The translations under genes were made by a program, and so were the position numbers. The notes below the pieces were generated by a model. That model did not search any database. It was given only the letters and a program-made list of their open reading frames with translations, and was not told where the DNA came from. From positions 14,852,371 to 14,916,370 of the forward strand of contig CM070738.1 in the NCBI GenBank assembly GCA_036346245.1: DNA of 64,000 nt. The letters are read 5' to 3'. Position 1 is the first letter of the stretch, and the number at the start of each line of letters is the position of its first letter. The stretch comes from Bonia amplexicaulis (taxonomy: Eukaryota; Streptophyta; Magnoliopsida; Poales; Poaceae). Shown here one piece after another: positions 46,516-57,945 of the stretch.

Positions 46516-46650
46516 TACCTTTCCTTGAGTGCCACTGTCTCTTTGAGCATGGAGCAGATCCATCAGGTGGCTTCTTTTATCTGCCTCCTGCACAAACTCA
46601 ACTCTCTGGACAATCAAATCAGTACTTGACCCAACTCTTCCAATGACCAG
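46516..46650 (-). pseudogene. Captured DEAD-box RNA helicase exon (DDX3/DED1-like)
   Basis: The frame reads GRVGSSTDLIVQRVEF, then VQEADKRSHLMDLLHAQR and GTQGK. This is the linker between the two RecA domains in plant DDX3-type helicases (RH37/RH52/RH11 group). It stops at AAG|GTAATG, a preserved splice donor, so it was captured from genomic DNA and not from cDNA. Motifs I to III lie outside the fragment, so it cannot be functional. It is in the same orientation as the Helitron. Confidence 0.8.
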
Positions 46651-47659
46651 AATATGTAGTTCTCCAGAAGTCGATGCCATTCTCGTGTTCATTAGAGTAA
46701 CCTCAATGTCATTAAGAGTGCAAATTGAATATTTTTCGACATAAAAAAATAGAAAACATACCACCAAGGTCAAATACAATACATGCAAAGATAGTCTACC
46801 GTACCTGTAAGAAACCCAATTGGACAATTCAAAATTAATCAAGACCAAAGACACGACTTGCCAAAGTTACAAGAATGCCATATGTCAATCACCACAGAAA
46901 AGTTCAAAAAAAGAAAAAAAACGATGTTTCAAGAAGATAACTGGAGAAAATAACAGCCAGCAAAAGATAATCCGATGAGACTGACAAAAAAAGAAATAGG
47001 ATATCCAATCATATACCATATAACACTTTCTCATCATAAAATGTGTCTCTGATTGTACTAATACACATGTTTTTATTCACGATACAACATCTTTTGAACC
47101 GAACCACTGAAACAATGGAATGACATAACTCTTGGAATTAACCCAACATTCTCTTCAAAAAAACATGTGCAGATTACTAATTTTTTTCACACATAAACAA
47201 GAATGAATGCTGACAAGGCAGAAAGGAACCAGGTTTTTATGATGCTAAGGCAACCGTGGTACTTCAGACATGCTTCTCCAATGCACATACTAATAGGTTA
47301 GGCATATTACATCCATTGTCAGCATTATATAACATACTAAAGGTTTCCTCTACATTAACACCACATTATCCCCCCAATATTAATAGCATCATATTACACT
47401 ACATTAATACCACATTGCACACTGGGGACTGGGGGTACTATAAGTCTATAAGTAGGTCTTTCAAGGATGTAAATCTAACTGCTTTGTGTAAGCTCATCTA
47501 GCATAGAACTATGCTTTATCCTACTCAAGGAAAAAACTGCCAAACTACCCAAAGCAACAACCAAATATACAATAGGGTGTATCAAATGATGTGGTCAATC
47601 GTGAACATGGTCCAAAACCGTTCCACGAACATTTTGGACCATGCAATTTACTCCCTTTC

Positions 47660-48260
47660 TTATAACCCCTCAATCAATATTATAAAAAGGAAACAGTAAC
47701 GATAACAGTGATTTAAACATTTGTGTAAAAGAGAGAATATTGAAGTACTAATATGCCTACCCATGCAACAGAGAGAATAATGTGCACCCAACGCCCCCAC
47801 CACCATCCCAATGCCATGGCACCTCGGAGCACCAAGCAAACACACCTCCCTCGGCGGTGCCACCGCGGCCGAGTTGTTCAGGTATAGCTGGATCATCTCA
47901 TCCTCCATGCTACAAAACACAAGGAAGGCAGTCTGAGAAATCAAGTCCAATCCGATCCCAATCCCAAAAGATCAGTGCAGTCGTATGCGATTCTTACTGC
48001 AAAGACCCGTGCTTTAGCTTGTCCGAGTGCAAAGGCCGCGACTTGCGCATGTTCTTCTCATCAGAGTCATCCTCGTCTGAGGGAGAAGCTGCTTGAGGCG
48101 GCATGGCCACGAAGGGGTTCCACGCGTGCGCCGCCCCGGGTTCTGCAACAGCCTTAGGTAAAAAGTAATTGAACCGATCGTAGCTAACATACATGTAAGC
48201 CCAGAAATTCTCCCGAAATGATTTGCACCTAGTACGCCAAGAGGCAAAGAACTCCATCAA
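47660..48260 (-). other. Possible further captured gene pieces in the Helitron
   Basis: Two minus frames (47660-47950, 47994-48260) look protein-like: FRENFWAYMYVSYDRFNYFL with an acidic SPSDEDDSDEKN tail, and MEDEMIQLYLNNSAAV. They could be exons of a host gene. No family is recognised and no complete frame exists. Confidence 0.3.
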
Positions 48261-48849
48261 TAAGTAGAACTAAATCAGATTCATGTACCATAAAACAGAA
48301 AGTATATAACAACTTTTCCAATCTCTTCAGCTTTTTCCTATGACTAACATAATTCTAAAGATAGGAAGTTTACCTGCACATTATAAGGTTCCTGCAAGCA
48401 CAGAAGAGATTTGATGTGATTAGAAATGAACTAACATGCTAATCTAGAGAACCATGTATAAAAAAGGTGAATGTTTAGATCTGGGAAATGTGAGTTTATA
48501 ATTAATGTGTAAGCAAATCTGAGACGCGATGTGGGGAGTGCGATGTCGTGGGGAAGGCCGGCAGCAGCGGCAGGCGTGGGCTGCGGGCGGCGCCGGGGCA
48601 CTGGATGCGGGCACGGCTGCCGTCGGCGGTACATGCAGGCTATGAGCGGAAGGCGCAGGGGAGGGTCTTCAGGCAACGGGCGATGGGGCACTGGGCAAGG
48701 GACCTCCCACCACCGGTTTTAGATGGCGGCTACGGTCAGTAGGTGCCGACGGCGTTGTGGAGAAGACCTAGGGGTGGAGGCTAGAGGAGATATGGCCCAA
48801 GAAAGCCGGAGGAGGTTATCGAGCTTCTTGCTCAGCGCCGCCACCACGG

Positions 48850-49245
48850 CTACGGTCGGTAGGTGCCGACGGCGTTGTAGTAGTAGTCGAATGGGTCCAT
48901 GGTCACCCGCGGCAGCCCGGCGAGCTTCTTGCTCAGCGCCGCCACCACGGCACGGAGGGGGGGGGAGGAGGAGGAAGCGGTGGAGCGGAGGGGTGGGGAG
49001 GAGGAGGAGGCGGCGGAGCGGGGAGGAGGTGGCGGTGGAGGAGCGGGGAGGAGGCGGAGGAGGAGGAGGGAGGAGGCGGCCGAGAAATCGGAGGAGGAGG
49101 CCTGTGTTCGGTGGGAGGAGGAGGCAAAGGCGGAGGAGGAGGAGGAGGCGGAGAAATGAGAGGGAGGAGCGCAGGTTCGGTGTGAGGCCATCCGGGCGGG
49201 TGGGGAGACGGCAGGCGAGACGGAGGCGGGGGAGGCCATCAGGCG
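48850..49245 (-). pseudogene. GC-rich exon fragment in the Helitron, product unknown
   Basis: On the minus strand a long frame is rich in Ser, Ala and Pro, then reads AVVAALSKKLAGLPRVTMDP and FDYYYNAVGTYRP. A Met-Ala-Ser start followed by a Ser/Ala run resembles a chloroplast transit peptide. The GC content and purine/pyrimidine skew are very unlike the surrounding sequence. I do not recognise the family. A piece of it (CGGTAGGTGCCGACGGCG region) is partly duplicated at 48728-48755. Confidence 0.4.
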
Positions 49246-49442
49246 GAGGAGGCGGAGGAGATTGGGGGTAGTTTCCACACCGAGGTGGTTAGAGCAGGGC
49301 AGATTTTGTCGGTGGGGTAGTGGGGAGGGGAGAAGAAACTGAACGCGGGGTGAAGCCGTCGGTCCGTTTTTAATCGGATGGCTGAGATTGGTTTGGGAGG
49401 ACGGACGGACTGTCACCAACTCTAATTTTTAAGTAGTAGAGA

Positions 49443-50065
49443 AATTCTGACTCCAAGTAGGAGCTTGCTTCTTTTATATCTTCTGTTGTCCCAGTGATAT
49501 TTAGATCATCTACATATACAGAGATTATACAGAATCCATTCTGGGATCGCCGTATAAATACACAAAGACAGTCTTCATTGTTCGTGTATCCTTTCTTGCA
49601 GAGAAAGTCGCTCAAGCGATTATACCACATTCTTCCAGATTGCTTCGGTCCATACAGTGACTTTCTGAGTTTCACACTATACAGATTTCTATTTTCTCTG
49701 TCTTGGTTCGGGAGAGGTATTCCTTTAGGGACTTTCATCTAAATCTCTGAATCCAAGTTACCATAAAGGTATGCAGTCACAACATCTATCAATTTCATTT
49801 CTAAATTCAAGTTCACTGCTATTGAGATCAAATATCTAAAGGTGGTTCCACTCATGACTGGGGAGTAGGTTTCTTCATAATCAACTTCAGGACATTGAGT
49901 GAAACCTTGTGCTACCAGCCTTGCTTTGTATCTCACCACTTCGTTTCTTTCATTTCTCTTTTGAACAAATACCCACTTGTGCCCTACAGGGTGCACATGG
50001 GGAGGTGTGCGGCATACAGGCCCAAACACCTCTCTTTTGTTCAGAGATAGCAATTTAGTTGCCAT
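49443..50065 (-). pseudogene. copia reverse transcriptase, N-terminal part
   Basis: Codes for HKWVFVQKRNE, VRYKARLVAQGFTQ, KLRKSLYGPKQSGRMWYNRL and the catalytic VYVDDLNITG. An in-frame TAG replaces the expected Tyr codon just before MKVPKG at about 49739. The frame runs to YLESEF and is then cut by the Helitron; it resumes at 45645. Confidence 0.85.
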
Positions 50066-50853
50066 TGCCTTCTTCCAATCTTCCTAATCTGATCTTTTCT
50101 TACATTCAACAAGCGATGTAGGCTCGAAATCAAGATCGATGATTGTGGCTATTTTCTTTACGAAGTAGATATCGATATTGGCTGTTGTCCTGTTCATGGA
50201 CTCTCCCGTGTGCATATAATTTATAGCTATTTCTTCATGAGTTGCTTCTTCTGGAGCTTCTCCTTGCACATCGCTTCTTCCAATTGCAGTGGCAAGTCCC
50301 TTTAGTTTTTCGGCTTCGATGTGTGCGCACACATCCATGCCGGTTTTTGCCCTCTAGGGGAATGTTCAAATCCGGTATGCCCTTTCCTGAGGGTGCCATA
50401 CTGGTGCCAGGTCTCAACTGGCTCCCCTTCTGGTTCTGGGGGACTTCGGTGATCGACTGTGATAAGTCCTTATCCTTCTTCACCAAGTGTCCCCGATTAC
50501 TTATTATTCGAGGAGCCGGAGTTATCGTCCTCTTTTTTCTAAGGCCTCTAAATGAGATTAGGGATACCTTCTGCTTTGGTATTTCAACCCTCTCCGGTGC
50601 ATTGCGTGCGGCACATGCGACTTAGTCATGTTCTCCAAATCACTAAAGTGATTATGCAATTGATTTGCTAATGCTTGCAAATCCATTGTCTTCTGGACTT
50701 CTCTTGTCTTCTGGACTTCTCTTGTCTTCTAGACTTTTCTTGTCTTCTGGACTTCTCTATTTGCTTCACTAGTGTGCAGGTCATTTGCATGAATTCTCAT
50801 GGCTTGCCACGTAATTTCCTGACATTTTTCATCAACGGGTTGATTTCCTCCCC

Positions 50854-52160
50854 TTAATGTTGGGAAATTATCCTCATCAAAATGCAATCAGCGAAGTGGG
50901 TGGTATGCAAATCTCCCGACATGGGTTCCAAATACCTGATTATGGATGCAGTCTCATAACCAACGTATATCCTAGTCTTTCGGAGAGGGCCCATTGCAGT
51001 ATGTTGCGGAGGGGGTATAGGTACATAAACCTTGCATCCAAACCTCCTGAGATGAGAAATTTTCGGTGGTGACCCTTGCGCTAGTTGCATAGGTGAATGG
51101 ATGTTGTAGGCTGATGGTCTAAAGTTGATGAGATTCGCTGCATGTAGGACTGCGTGTCCCCAACATGTAGCTGGCAAATTACAATTATGCAAAAGGGGTT
51201 GGGCAATAAATTTAATTCTCTTGATTAAAGCCTCTGCCAAACCATTATGGGTATAGACATGCAGTACCGAATGCTCAACTGCAATCCCCATCGCCATGCA
51301 ATAATCATCAAATGCCTTTGAAGTAAATTCTCCGGCGTTGTCCGTTCTGATGGACTTGATGTGATGATCAGGAAACACATTTCTGATGCGAATGATCTGC
51401 GAGATCAACTTTGCGAAAGCATGGTTTCTTGTGGATAATAAACCCACATATGACCACTTCGAGGAAGCATCAATGAGCACCATGAAATACTTAAATAACC
51501 CTGAAATAGGCTGAATGGGACCGCAAATGTCTCCTTGGATGCGTTCGAGGAATGCAGGGACTTCATCCTTCACTTTCAGAGTGGAGGGTCTAGTAATTAA
51601 TTTCCCGATGGCACATGCAGGGCACACAAAATCTTCATGACTTGGGAAATATTTTACATTAATATTATTCCCATGGGAATTGTTAATTATATTTCTCATC
51701 ATCCTAAGACCTGGGTGGCCTAATCTGTCATGCCAGAGACAGAAGAGTTCAGAGCTTCTAAATTCTATCTTCAGAACAGTGTAGGATGCAGGTGCCTTGA
51801 TGTTGGTATAATATAGCCCAGTTTCTAGTGAAGGAAGTTTTTCTAATACCCTTTTTCCGTTCTCTTCGCGCTTCATAATGAGCAGGTATTCTTTACCGTA
51901 CTCTTCTTCAATCTCAACGTGGAGACCATTGGCGCGGGTATCCTTAAAAACTTAGGAAAATTCTTAGTCGATTATGGGTACAATAAGGCTTCTTCAATGA
52001 CTAAAGTTGCGCCCATTGGGAGTATAATTGTGGCTCTTCCTGAACCAATTATACATGCATCGCTTCCGGCGATTATCGTAAGGCTGCCAGCATTCTTACG
52101 AATCGACTAAAAATACTTAGTCTCTCTTAAGATGGTATTCATTGTGCCACTGCCGGCTAA
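50854..52160 (-). pseudogene. copia protease and integrase region
   Basis: The open part, 50854-51876 (340 aa), holds the GAG-pre-integrase zinc region (WHDRLGHPG, CPACAIGK) and the integrase core with QGDICGP, RTDNAGEF and HNGLAEALIKR, the D, D, E catalytic set. Just upstream, broken frames read CLAGSGTMNTILRE and GSGRATIILPMG, which is the aspartic protease. Its catalytic position is Gly instead of the Asp expected in DSGT or DSAT. Protease and integrase are out of frame with each other. Confidence 0.85.
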
Positions 52161-52327
52161 GCACACTTCCTCCATAGGGCGCCACACGTGTTCTAATATA
52201 AGGTATTTTATTCATATGCATGAGAAGGCAATCAACACATAAATAAAATACTTCAATATCATAACATATCATGCCATTATAAACTGAATAAATGAATGAA
52301 TTCTTCAAATATCATCCAACCATCACG

Positions 52328-53236
52328 AGAAAATAAATGCTAAAGTACCATCCATGCAAATTCTAACTTGTCCTTTTAACACAAAATAAATGACATTTAA
52401 AGTCTAAATGTATTATGTGCATCAGACTTCTTTCGCTATTTTCTGGATTGACATTCTCTTCAAGATAAATCATGGCATTGGTCGCTTCTAGATCGAAGGT
52501 GTTGTCGCTATCGTGATGGTTTCAACCTCCATCGGTCGCACAGTGCTCAAAACTCTCCCCTCACCGATGCACGGACTTCATGCCGCCTTTGCCATCCGCT
52601 TTGGCTTGCTAGCCTTATTCTCACAAGGATCGTCGATTTGCCTTTCTGGGATTCGGTCTTACTCTTCCTTCCCCTTCTTTTTATTAAGGGATTTCGTACC
52701 TTATGGCTCCCAGCGTTGGCTTCATGGCCACAGAGCTCTTAGGTGGCTGAGTGACGTAGTTCTTACGGAGAACTTCGTCCTAAGCATCCGCAACCTACAT
52801 CATATCAATCAATTCGGCATACATCTTATAGCCGTTTTGACGATAGTTGCGTGCGGATTGTACTGCAATGGGTGGAAGGTGGATAGAGTTTTCTGAATTT
52901 TCTGCACGTCTGTGATCTGCTTGGCACAGAGTTGAAGATTGGTACAAATCCTGTGCAAAGCGGAATTGTACTCCCCGACCGTCTTGAAGTAGGCAAACCT
53001 TAGTCTGATCCATTCTTGCTATGTTTGAGGAAGAATGATGTACTTTAGCCTCTCAAACCGCTTCTTGAGTGCGGTCCAGAGTGCTAGCACGCTCTTCTCT
53101 GCCACGTACTCATTCTTAAGAGTGAGACATAGGTTGGGCGTCATGCGTTCCGCCAATCAATAGCTGCGCGGAGCTTCTTGGCTCTAGGTACTATCTCGAC
53201 ATCGGAAGCCTGCATCAGTTAGTTTTGGCGATGCCG
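52328..53236 (-). pseudogene. copia gag remnant
   Basis: Frames on the minus strand give AVQSARNYRQNGYKMYAELI and RFAQDLYQSST, which resemble the helical gag (UBN2-type) region of plant copia polyproteins. The reading frame is broken in several places. The same stretch recurs at 1-905. The zinc knuckle was not found. Confidence 0.6.
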
Positions 53237-54220
53237 GGCCAGCTCCGCAAACTCCCAGTTCGTAATGCCAGTCATCTACATGTGTATAAGTTTACTGCTG
53301 GTAAACATGCAGAGAATAATTTACTGCAGGTAAATAAATGGTACAATAGATTCTCGCAATGTTTCAGAATTTTCTTTGCATTTTCTATAAATTTTACTGT
53401 TAATTCCAGTGATTAAAAGCAATTTCAGCAATTACAATTAACCAAAATAGTAAATAAATACAGAAAATACAGAAAATAATAATGGCAGAAATAAATATAC
53501 TTCAAATGCTAAAATAATTCAAAATTCGGATTCCCGAGGCCCTTTTATGCTAGAATATGAATTTTCAGCGAATTCTGCAATTCTCGAGGGTTTCTAGCAA
53601 AATTTCAGTTCTAAGGAAAATTCGCGCAATTTTCTGATTTACTGAGGGGTTTTCTGCAAAATTCTGGACCCTTCCGTAAATTTGAGGGCCTATTCGTAAT
53701 TTTCAAAACTATGAGGCCTTTTCTACAAAGATCGGGACTTATATGCAGGTTCTAAGGGCCTTTCAGTAATTTCCAAGAATTGTAGGGTTTTTCTTCAAAA
53801 TTGGCCGGCCCCTGGCTCCCCCTTTTTTTTCTTCTTCGGCCCATCCCGGATCCGTCTGTTTGGCCCGTCTCCCCCGGCCAGCCCATTTCTGGCCCAATAA
53901 AACCCAGTGGCTAGTGTTTACACTAGCCACTCCACTCGGAGGCGGCGGTACACAGGCGGGCGGTGCGCATATTTTTCTTTTCCTTTTTGTTTCTTTTTCT
54001 AATCTACAGTGCAATCAACATCTACCCCATGATTCAATCTACCGATCGACATTGTGCCGATGACTTCAAGTCTGCTCGCGGTAGATTAGGGCGGATTTGC
54101 ACCGTAGAAATTCAATCTAGAACGCGAAAAATTGCAAATTTACAGCGATCTAGATAATTCAATCTATTCAGGCTTCGATGATTACCTTCGATTCACCGGA
54201 GCAAAGTCATGCTGATAACG
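53237..54220 (-). other. copia untranslated leader
   Basis: About 1 kb between the 5' LTR and gag with no frame I recognise. AT-rich, with one pyrimidine-rich, GC-richer patch at 53800-53960. It is missing from the duplicate copy in the first kilobase. Confidence 0.4.
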
Positions 54221-54461
54221 TGTTGAGAAATCGTCGCTGGCGACCAGTCCGATCGATTTCTCTGTTTAGAACAAATCGAATCAATTACAGAAACAGAATA
54301 ACAGATTGAATACACAGAGAGAGATAAAGGGAGCTCCTGGTCTACTTTATTGCTTTCAATTGCATGTGTACAAAATGTTGGTTATTACTCCCTATTTATA
54401 GACTACAATGAGGTGCCCACCATGGGCTTAAGCTGCTGGCCTAGGCCCAGGTTTCCCAACA
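54221..54461 (-). repeat. 5' LTR of the copia element
   Basis: On the minus strand begins TGTTGGGAAACCTGGGCC and ends GATTTCTCAACA. The next bases, CGTTATCAGCA, sit where the primer binding site belongs. Contains the TATA-like CTATAAATAG also present in the other LTR. Confidence 0.88.
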
Positions 54462-54505
54462 GTCAGTACACATACGGGCTACATACCTTAAATGTCGGAG
54501 ACTAT

Positions 54506-54747
54506 GGCCCTGTTCTTTACGGCTTCTAAAAGCAGCTTTTGGCTTTTACTATAGTGCCTAACTTTCAAATAGAGTATTTTCTCAAAATGGGGTCTACAAG
54601 TTAATTATAGTACACGTTAAAAGCCAACATCTGTATCAGCCAAAATTGCAAGCAAGTATCTCTCTCCGTAATCTCTGTCACAAACAGTTAAAATTCAAAA
54701 ATTTCAGCCAAAAGCCATAAGCCGTAGCCATATCAAACAAGCCCTAT
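54506..54747. repeat. MITE, most complete copy
   Basis: Ends GGCCCTGTTCTTTACGGCTT and, inverted, GGGCTTGTTTGATATGGCTA, with TAT on both sides. Relatives at 918-1128 and 43077-43305. Confidence 0.65.
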
Positions 54748-55369
54748 ATATGACTACAAATGGGGGAATAATCTACCGCTGAAGTTTTGCCAATAACAGG
54801 CGGTTATCGGCAATATCGGTGGGTGCCGATAAAATTTCAAACCAGTCAAAAAATGTTCAATTTACCTAAAATTCATCTGAACAATCAAAAATTCAAATTA
54901 TTCAATATTTCAAATGTTACATCAAAATTTAGTCCAAAAAAAATATGAAAAATCCAGTAACCAGTGATTGCCGGTCCTATAGCTGCCCTCCGATAAAATT
55001 GTCAAACCGATACATTTTTCCCTGCTACAAACTCTATGATGGTGAAGATAATTGTACTTTGATATTGTTCTTCTGGTGCGAAGAGTGGTACTCTGATATT
55101 GTTCTTTTGGCGGAGTTACTTAAATGGTACCTAATCAATATGATGATTCTAATATGTAATCTTAACGATCTTTACAGATATCCCCCATTATGTATATACT
55201 GTTAGTGCAAATTCAACCAATTGGCAGCTCAAATGGCAATACTTTTCTTCCCTCATGGCACTTGAGTACGCCTCCACTCAAATCTTTATTATATACTACT
55301 TCGAGGCTCTTGACAAACCCCACATTAATCCTAGCAGGAAAAAGTTACAAAGTCCTGCATTAACCTAAA

Positions 55370-56750
55370 CTATTAAGATGTCCGTACATTGCAGCAGTGT
55401 TTTAAAAGAAGATGATACATATTATTAAACATAACCCAAATCATACAATGAGCATTAAAAAGAGGAAGGCAAAATGGAACATGTGAAGGAAGCTCTCGAT
55501 AGGCAGCTGGATTAATTCTGATCCATAATAACCTTTTTAAAATGCATGTCTAAATGCATTCTTCTGTAAAACTCTGAAAAAAGATATCATCACTAACATT
55601 TTAGCTAAAATACATTCTTCTATAAAATCTCATGCGGTTGTCGGAATGAGCAAGGGAGAGAGACGTCGGTGAGAGAATGAGGGGATGAGTGAGAAACCAG
55701 AGGGTGGGTGAGGATAAGTATAGGATGTAGACCCCACATGTATTTATTGCAATCTTTTCTCCCTCTACAAGGGCATTTCCAAAATTGAAAACGAACGCAA
55801 AAAAATGATACGTATCTCGATAGAGCTACGGAAAAATGAAGATAGTCAGTTCATCTACACTTAAGTTCATAATTTTGATCCATACACTGAAGTAGGTACA
55901 TTGGGCGTGGCAATAGATTTAAATTCAAATGATATCGCAAGTGCTTAACTAAGTGGTGTGGAGGGAGACGGGGGCTGTGGAGAGAGGGATGGCCAGGATG
56001 CAGAGCTGGCGGTGACGGTGGCCGGCAGGAGGCAGAGTTGGCAGCGACGTCCTAGGGCTCGAGGCAGATTTGGATAGGGTGACCAAAAATCAGGTGAGAG
56101 GAGTAGACGGTGATGATGCCAGCACTGTTGTCGGCTAGAGGACCTAGCATCAGGGTTGAAGTCTCAATGGGTAGGGCATCACGAGTCGCTTCACCAAGAG
56201 AGGAGTGGTGGGCTAGGTGAATCGGGAGGGTCTCAATCGATTCAGCTTAGCACAGTAGCACCGCTCTGCCTTAGCCTCCCTAGCATGCAGTGGGGGTAGG
56301 TTCGCTGTGCTATCATGGATATGAGGAGAGGCAGCAAATGGAAAGGGGTAGGGTAGTGGCGACGTGATTTCAAGATAGAGGAAGAGATAGGGCGACGGTT
56401 GAGTACGATGGAGATGACGATAGTACTGTTTTTACTAGAGGAATCGTGCGGATGGGAGCATGACAAGTATGTGTGGTGTGGGAAAAGGAGAGCATGCTGC
56501 ATGCGTGCTTGAGCGGATTTCTTTGTTGGAGAAAAATGAAATGGTAGGAGCTGCTAAAAAAATTGCATAAGAGATAAGGCCCTCGTGTCGGCGCTCGAAG
56601 TATTTAGAGGTGGGAGGGTGAAGGACAAACATACCACTCACCAACTCCATGTAGATGGCATTGCGGGTAATTATCTTTAACTTTAAGAGGTACGTTTCTA
56701 TAGAGAGAACGGACGACGACCACAAAATCCTATTTTTATAATAGTAAAGA
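55370..56750 (-). mobile_element. Small non-autonomous Helitron
   Basis: Minus strand starts TCTTTACTATTATAAAAATA after host A and ends ACGGACATCTTAATAG before host T. The A/T flanks and the terminal GCTGCAATGTACGGACATCTTA block resemble the 3' end of the Helitron at 45646. The CTRR end is ATAG instead of CTAG. The interior is non-coding. Confidence 0.55.
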
Positions 56751-57639
56751 TAGTGAAAAAATATCTAGATAGTATTATCTCATAAATCAGATAAAAACAA
56801 AATAAACCAAATTTCTAAACCCAATGGACTCTCATATTATATGGCCAAGATTACAACTAACCTACACATCAGAAATCTAGATTGCACATGTGATATTTGA
56901 GTCATAAGTTTGAATTGAAGTAAAATAGCTAAGAAATTTAAGATAAATTCAAAATATATATACAAATTTTGAAATAATTTAATTTTAGATTACATAAATG
57001 CATATTTTGAAATAAATTAATTTTTTATTACATAAATGCATATTCATAAATAAAAATAATTTATTTATTCATGAATTCTTCCCTTGCTTCTAGTAAGTCT
57101 CTCTTAGTCTCTGGATGCTCCCCTAGCATGTAATTAGGTTCTAGTGCCTCGGTTGGCCATGGTGCCATGCTCTAATGACCGCCGCAATATAGGCTTGCCA
57201 CCAACCACCCCATGCTCAAAATCGAGACGCAGTGCCTCGCCTAGAGCTTCGGACCAAGCCGAGCAAACCATTTTGGCCCTTCCCTCCCACTGTCGTGGCC
57301 CCTCTCGCCGATGATGATCCGTGTCTTGCTCGGCGGGAGGGAGAGCAATTGTAGTGCACAAGATTAGTTTAAACACATAAGTAGCTTAGAGTTAATGACT
57401 ATGATTAGTGTTCACTAAACCTCGCTGACCAGTAGGCCCTCCCCTTTTAATTAAACCTTCGTTCCTATGACATGTGGGTTCCAACCATTAAGAATCCTTT
57501 TTAAAACTAGTTAAACCGGTAAGAGACACTGACATGTACAATGTACAATGTACTGGTGCCTGTCATTCGATGTGGAGAGAATGGACGGGTGAGATCGAAA
57601 TCCAGGGTATACACCAATTATTGGTTATCGATCGATTAC
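56751..57639. other. Non-coding spacer
   Basis: Collinear with about 6950-7690 of the left copy. No gene recognised. Confidence 0.35.
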
Positions 57640-57945
57640 CACAGACGGTTATTAAAATTAACCGTCTGTGTTGTCTCGCTTATCACAGACGGTTCGTTTT
57701 AAGAACCGTCGTGAAATTCCTGACGGTTCTTAAACGAACCGTCTCTGTTGTCTCGCTTATCACAGACGGTTCGTTTTACGAACCGTCTGTGAAATTTGAC
57801 AGACGGTTCTTAAAACGAACCGTCTGTGTTGTCTAGATTTTCACAGATGGTTTCTATTATAAACCGTCTGTGAAAATATCACAGACGGTTTCCGTATGAA
57901 CTGTCTGTGATGTAGCCATCCAGTTTAGCCTCTTTTGTAGTAGTG
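57640..57945. mobile_element. CACTA-like transposon end with palindromic subterminal repeats
   Basis: Nine exact ACAGACGGTT or AACCGTCTGT motifs and several near matches in alternating orientation can fold into nested hairpins. The block ends TTTTGTAGTAGTG, the inverse of the CACTACTACAAAA end of grass CACTA elements. The opposite end was not found. Absent from the left copy of the duplication. Confidence 0.65.

Larger units (their letters stand above)
45646..49442 (-). mobile_element. Helitron, non-autonomous, inside the copia RT gene
   Basis: Minus strand begins TCTCTACTACTTAAAAATTA and ends with a short palindrome (CCGTTGCAACGCACGG), then ATCTTA and CTAG, followed by host T. This fits the grass Helitron 3' hairpin plus CTRR rule. 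Removing it rejoins the RT reading frame (SEF to EIKDLG). The 5' boundary is uncertain by 2-3 bases because extra T's lie at the junction. No Rep/helicase frame was found. It carries gene pieces, including a DEAD-box helicase exon and a GC-rich exon. Confidence 0.72.
44214..54461 (-). mobile_element. Ty1/copia LTR retrotransposon, near full length, split by a Helitron
   Basis: Two 241-bp LTRs bound the element and are flanked by GTCAC (44209-44213) and GTCAG (54462-54466), a 4/5-base target duplication. Read on the minus strand the order is 5' LTR, leader, gag, protease, integrase, RT, RNase H, polypurine tract, 3' LTR, which is the copia order. Without the 3.8-kb Helitron insert it would be about 6.4 kb. 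It is dead: there are stops and frameshifts in pol, the protease Asp is changed, and RT is split. The LTRs still match well, so the insertion is not ancient. Confidence 0.9.

Noticed and set aside
48723..49271. 182-aa Arg/Gly-rich frame on the plus strand
   Set aside because: Low-complexity translation of GGA/GGC repeats. The minus strand has the more protein-like composition.
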